Program-made: the position numbers and the translations under genes
Shown: one piece after another, positions 21,076 through 23,087 of the stretch
Layout: each line of letters begins with the position of its first letter
Numbering within the stretch: the first letter of the stretch is position 1
Notes under the pieces: model-generated
Told to the model about the DNA's origin: nothing
Database searches by the model: none
Seen by the model: the letters and a program-made list of their open reading frames with translations, nothing else
DNA from: Elysia marginata
Lineage: Eukaryota; Mollusca; Gastropoda; Plakobranchidae
DNA: 23,087 nucleotides
Reading direction: 5' to 3'
NCBI GenBank assembly: GCA_019649035.1
Contig: BMAT01003865.1
Coordinates: forward strand, 358,209 to 381,295

Positions 21076-23087
21076 GGTCTTTTTCTGTTACAATCTTTCA
21101 CTTATTGCTTAATTCGTTTTCTTTGAGAATCACCTCAACCAGTCCTATTTTTATCATAATTTTAACGCCAATGTTGCAATCCTTGTTGATGTCAAATATA
21201 ATAGAAGAGTATTTGGCTTTTTTCTATCCAGCTTTAAAGGCATCTTGCACAAGGAACATTTTAAATAGAATCAGTCCTCAAAGCTTTTGACTATATCTAT
21301 GAGCCTGTTATTTACAATGTCGTCTTGCGATTCCTTAAATTTTGCGTTATCTATATTTATGTCGACGGAACTCAAGCAGTCCTAATCAAGGAAATATTAA
21401 GCAGAAGAAGAGCTTACCCGAAGGGTTGTGAATTTCAATCAATGCATGCCTATTTTTGTAGCTGTATCACAAAGTAGGACGAGTTGCCCTGGTTTTTAAA
21501 TTGAGAAAGCTGATATCTTTCCCCAAAAAGTAATATGATATGAACATATTTTCCTCCTGTACTTAATCATCTCACACATTCATAAAAACATTGACTAAGA
21601 GGCTGCGGATATGGTTTTTATTTAAGGAACTGGTCGGTAATCTCTTGAAACCCTTTGTAATATATTTAATCGTTTTTTCGAAAGTTTTTAAACAATATAT
21701 ATTACTAATCTTCAACCATTAAAATGAAATACCACCTGCCATAGTTAAGATATCAAACTAATCTTTTCACTGTCTTCGAGAGGTGGTTGGTTGTTTGAGT
21801 TTTAATGTCTAGATTCACCTACAAGGTTATATCAGAGGCGGCGCTTGGGACAATTGAAAGCGTGCTGCCACACGGTGATGTAAAGAGTGCTTGCATACAC
21901 TACACCTTAAAAAGGTTTTACAAATTCATGACTAAACTAACTGTCAAAACCCCACAAGAAAACTTCTTTATCAATGGCACATTCGTTTTTTTGTGTATGT
22001 GCTCGAACTACATAAGTTCACGCTTTGTAACTTTTCATTCTAGATACCCACCATCGATAATGTTTTTTTTATAAATAGATAAAAAGTGATAGGTGGCCGA
22101 TTCATTTCTATGGCTGTGATCGCGCTCGCGGTGTTGTGGAGAAAACGGCGTGACATTGACCGTTTAACAACCTGCACTTAGGCACATGCAGTATTAATTA
22201 GTATTAATCCCTCTTATATGGCAGGTGAAACGCTTGACTTTTTATGTGATTCAGTATTTTATATCATAATCCTTGAAATGCAACAAATTTCATTTTACCC
22301 GAGATTTCAAGGGATGGAGGGAACAAGAATTTGTTATCATTTTGACTTTATTTTTGTTTAAACTCTGGTACCATTTTTCGCCGAAGATGCCATCTTTGAA
22401 CAAAATTCAAACGCATTGTAGCCTGCGCCAACATTGTGTAGATAAGGTAGTTTTACTAAGTTTCAATCCGTAAGATATTTCTAATTTAATCGAAAATATA
22501 AACCTTTACTTCTAGAAATGATTACTTTTATTTTTCATTCTGCTCTTTTTTACTTTTTCGGTGCTACTTAAATTATAAACGTTCAGATTTTTCCATTTTA
22601 AAAATTGGCATATGCATTTGAACTTTAAGAACTGTTTAGCTCTTTAGGAAGCACATAAACTACTTTATTTATAATTTGCATGAACTTTTTATGTTTGTGT
22701 TTCTTTTAAAGAGAATAAACAACTAATGTAAAGTTGGTTTGAATATTAGCACACATCGTAAAATTTTAGATATATTCTTTTAAGCGGCAAAATAATCATT
22801 TCGGCATCGAATGTATAACAATTTTGCCGATTTCATTAAAACAAATATTTTCATAAACATATCGACTGATTCATAATATTCACTGCAATGATATGGTTAA
22901 ACACCGTGGTAAGAACAATGTTTTCTGTTTAAACAATTTGCGCAGTAATCCAAACATATTGACATACAGAATCAACAGAGGTGAAACCGGCTTTTTATGG
23001 GTATCCCTAAAAAATGTGCCTTCTATATATATAATTGTGAATCATGAATTTTTCGAATTTCTGTCACCGATCACGCCTAAACCATAA
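21076..23087. other. AT-rich DNA without recognisable genes, to the window end
   Basis: Several plus-strand frames of 60-90 codons (21105-21290, 21805-22074, 22273-22473, 22893-23087) have no recognisable domain, no shared reading frame and no obvious splice arrangement. A small GC-rich patch lies at about 22118-22155. The last frame ends with TAA on the final three bases of the window. Confidence 0.55.

Noticed and set aside
20944..21126. Leu/Ser-rich plus-strand frame
   Set aside because: Translation of the (CT)n microsatellite.
22893..23087. Open frame whose stop codon is exactly the last three bases of the window
   Set aside because: No recognisable protein; the coincidence with the window edge is probably accidental.

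Overview
This window looks like non-coding nuclear DNA from an animal. It is AT-rich and full of microsatellites. I found no open frame with a recognisable domain, no convincing exon chain, no rRNA or functional tRNA, no CRISPR array and no prokaryotic operon structure. The longest open frames (about 60-130 codons) overlap on both strands, are compositionally random or are created by repeats, as expected by chance in AT-rich DNA. Interrupted GA, GATA and GT tracts, tRNA-derived repeat heads and many AGATCTAGATC-type words remind me of gastropod mollusc genomes. That taxonomic guess comes from memory and is not proven by the sequence.

Layout. Positions 1 to about 13,600 are unique-looking AT-rich DNA interrupted by purine-rich tracts, nearly all with the purines on the plus strand (about 98-229, 714-775, 4936-5165, 8448-8532, 9021-9087, 11,560-12,420, 12,470-12,690, 13,513-13,581). 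Embedded in it are a 50-bp duplication (1591-1689), a 7-bp tandem repeat (3128-3155), a possible remnant of an inverted-repeat element (7108-7300) and a 32-36-bp minisatellite (11,686-11,923 plus decayed edges). From about 14,882 to 15,960 lie two head-to-tail copies of one tRNA-derived SINE-like element on the minus strand. The second copy carries an internal expansion of a 60-bp unit to about eight copies. Positions 17,065-17,516 hold GATA/GATT-type microsatellites ending in a perfect 28-bp-arm palindrome. Positions 17,945-19,546 contain two diverged direct copies of a roughly 400-bp repeat, 1,178 bp apart, within a cluster of GATCTA words. The right end has an AGCGCCTA hairpin repeat (about 19,811-19,862), a G-quadruplex-capable patch (20,327-20,354), an imperfect inverted repeat (20,428-20,541) and a polypyrimidine/(CT)n tract (about 20,800-21,075). 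Unremarkable AT-rich DNA runs from there to the end.

No genes can be seen working together here. The strongest result is the SINE dimer: both copies keep a box A-like head and a T-run at the 3' end. The shared body explains the tandem array as an internal unit of the element, and the array in turn explains a tempting repeat-protein open frame at 15,249-15,566.
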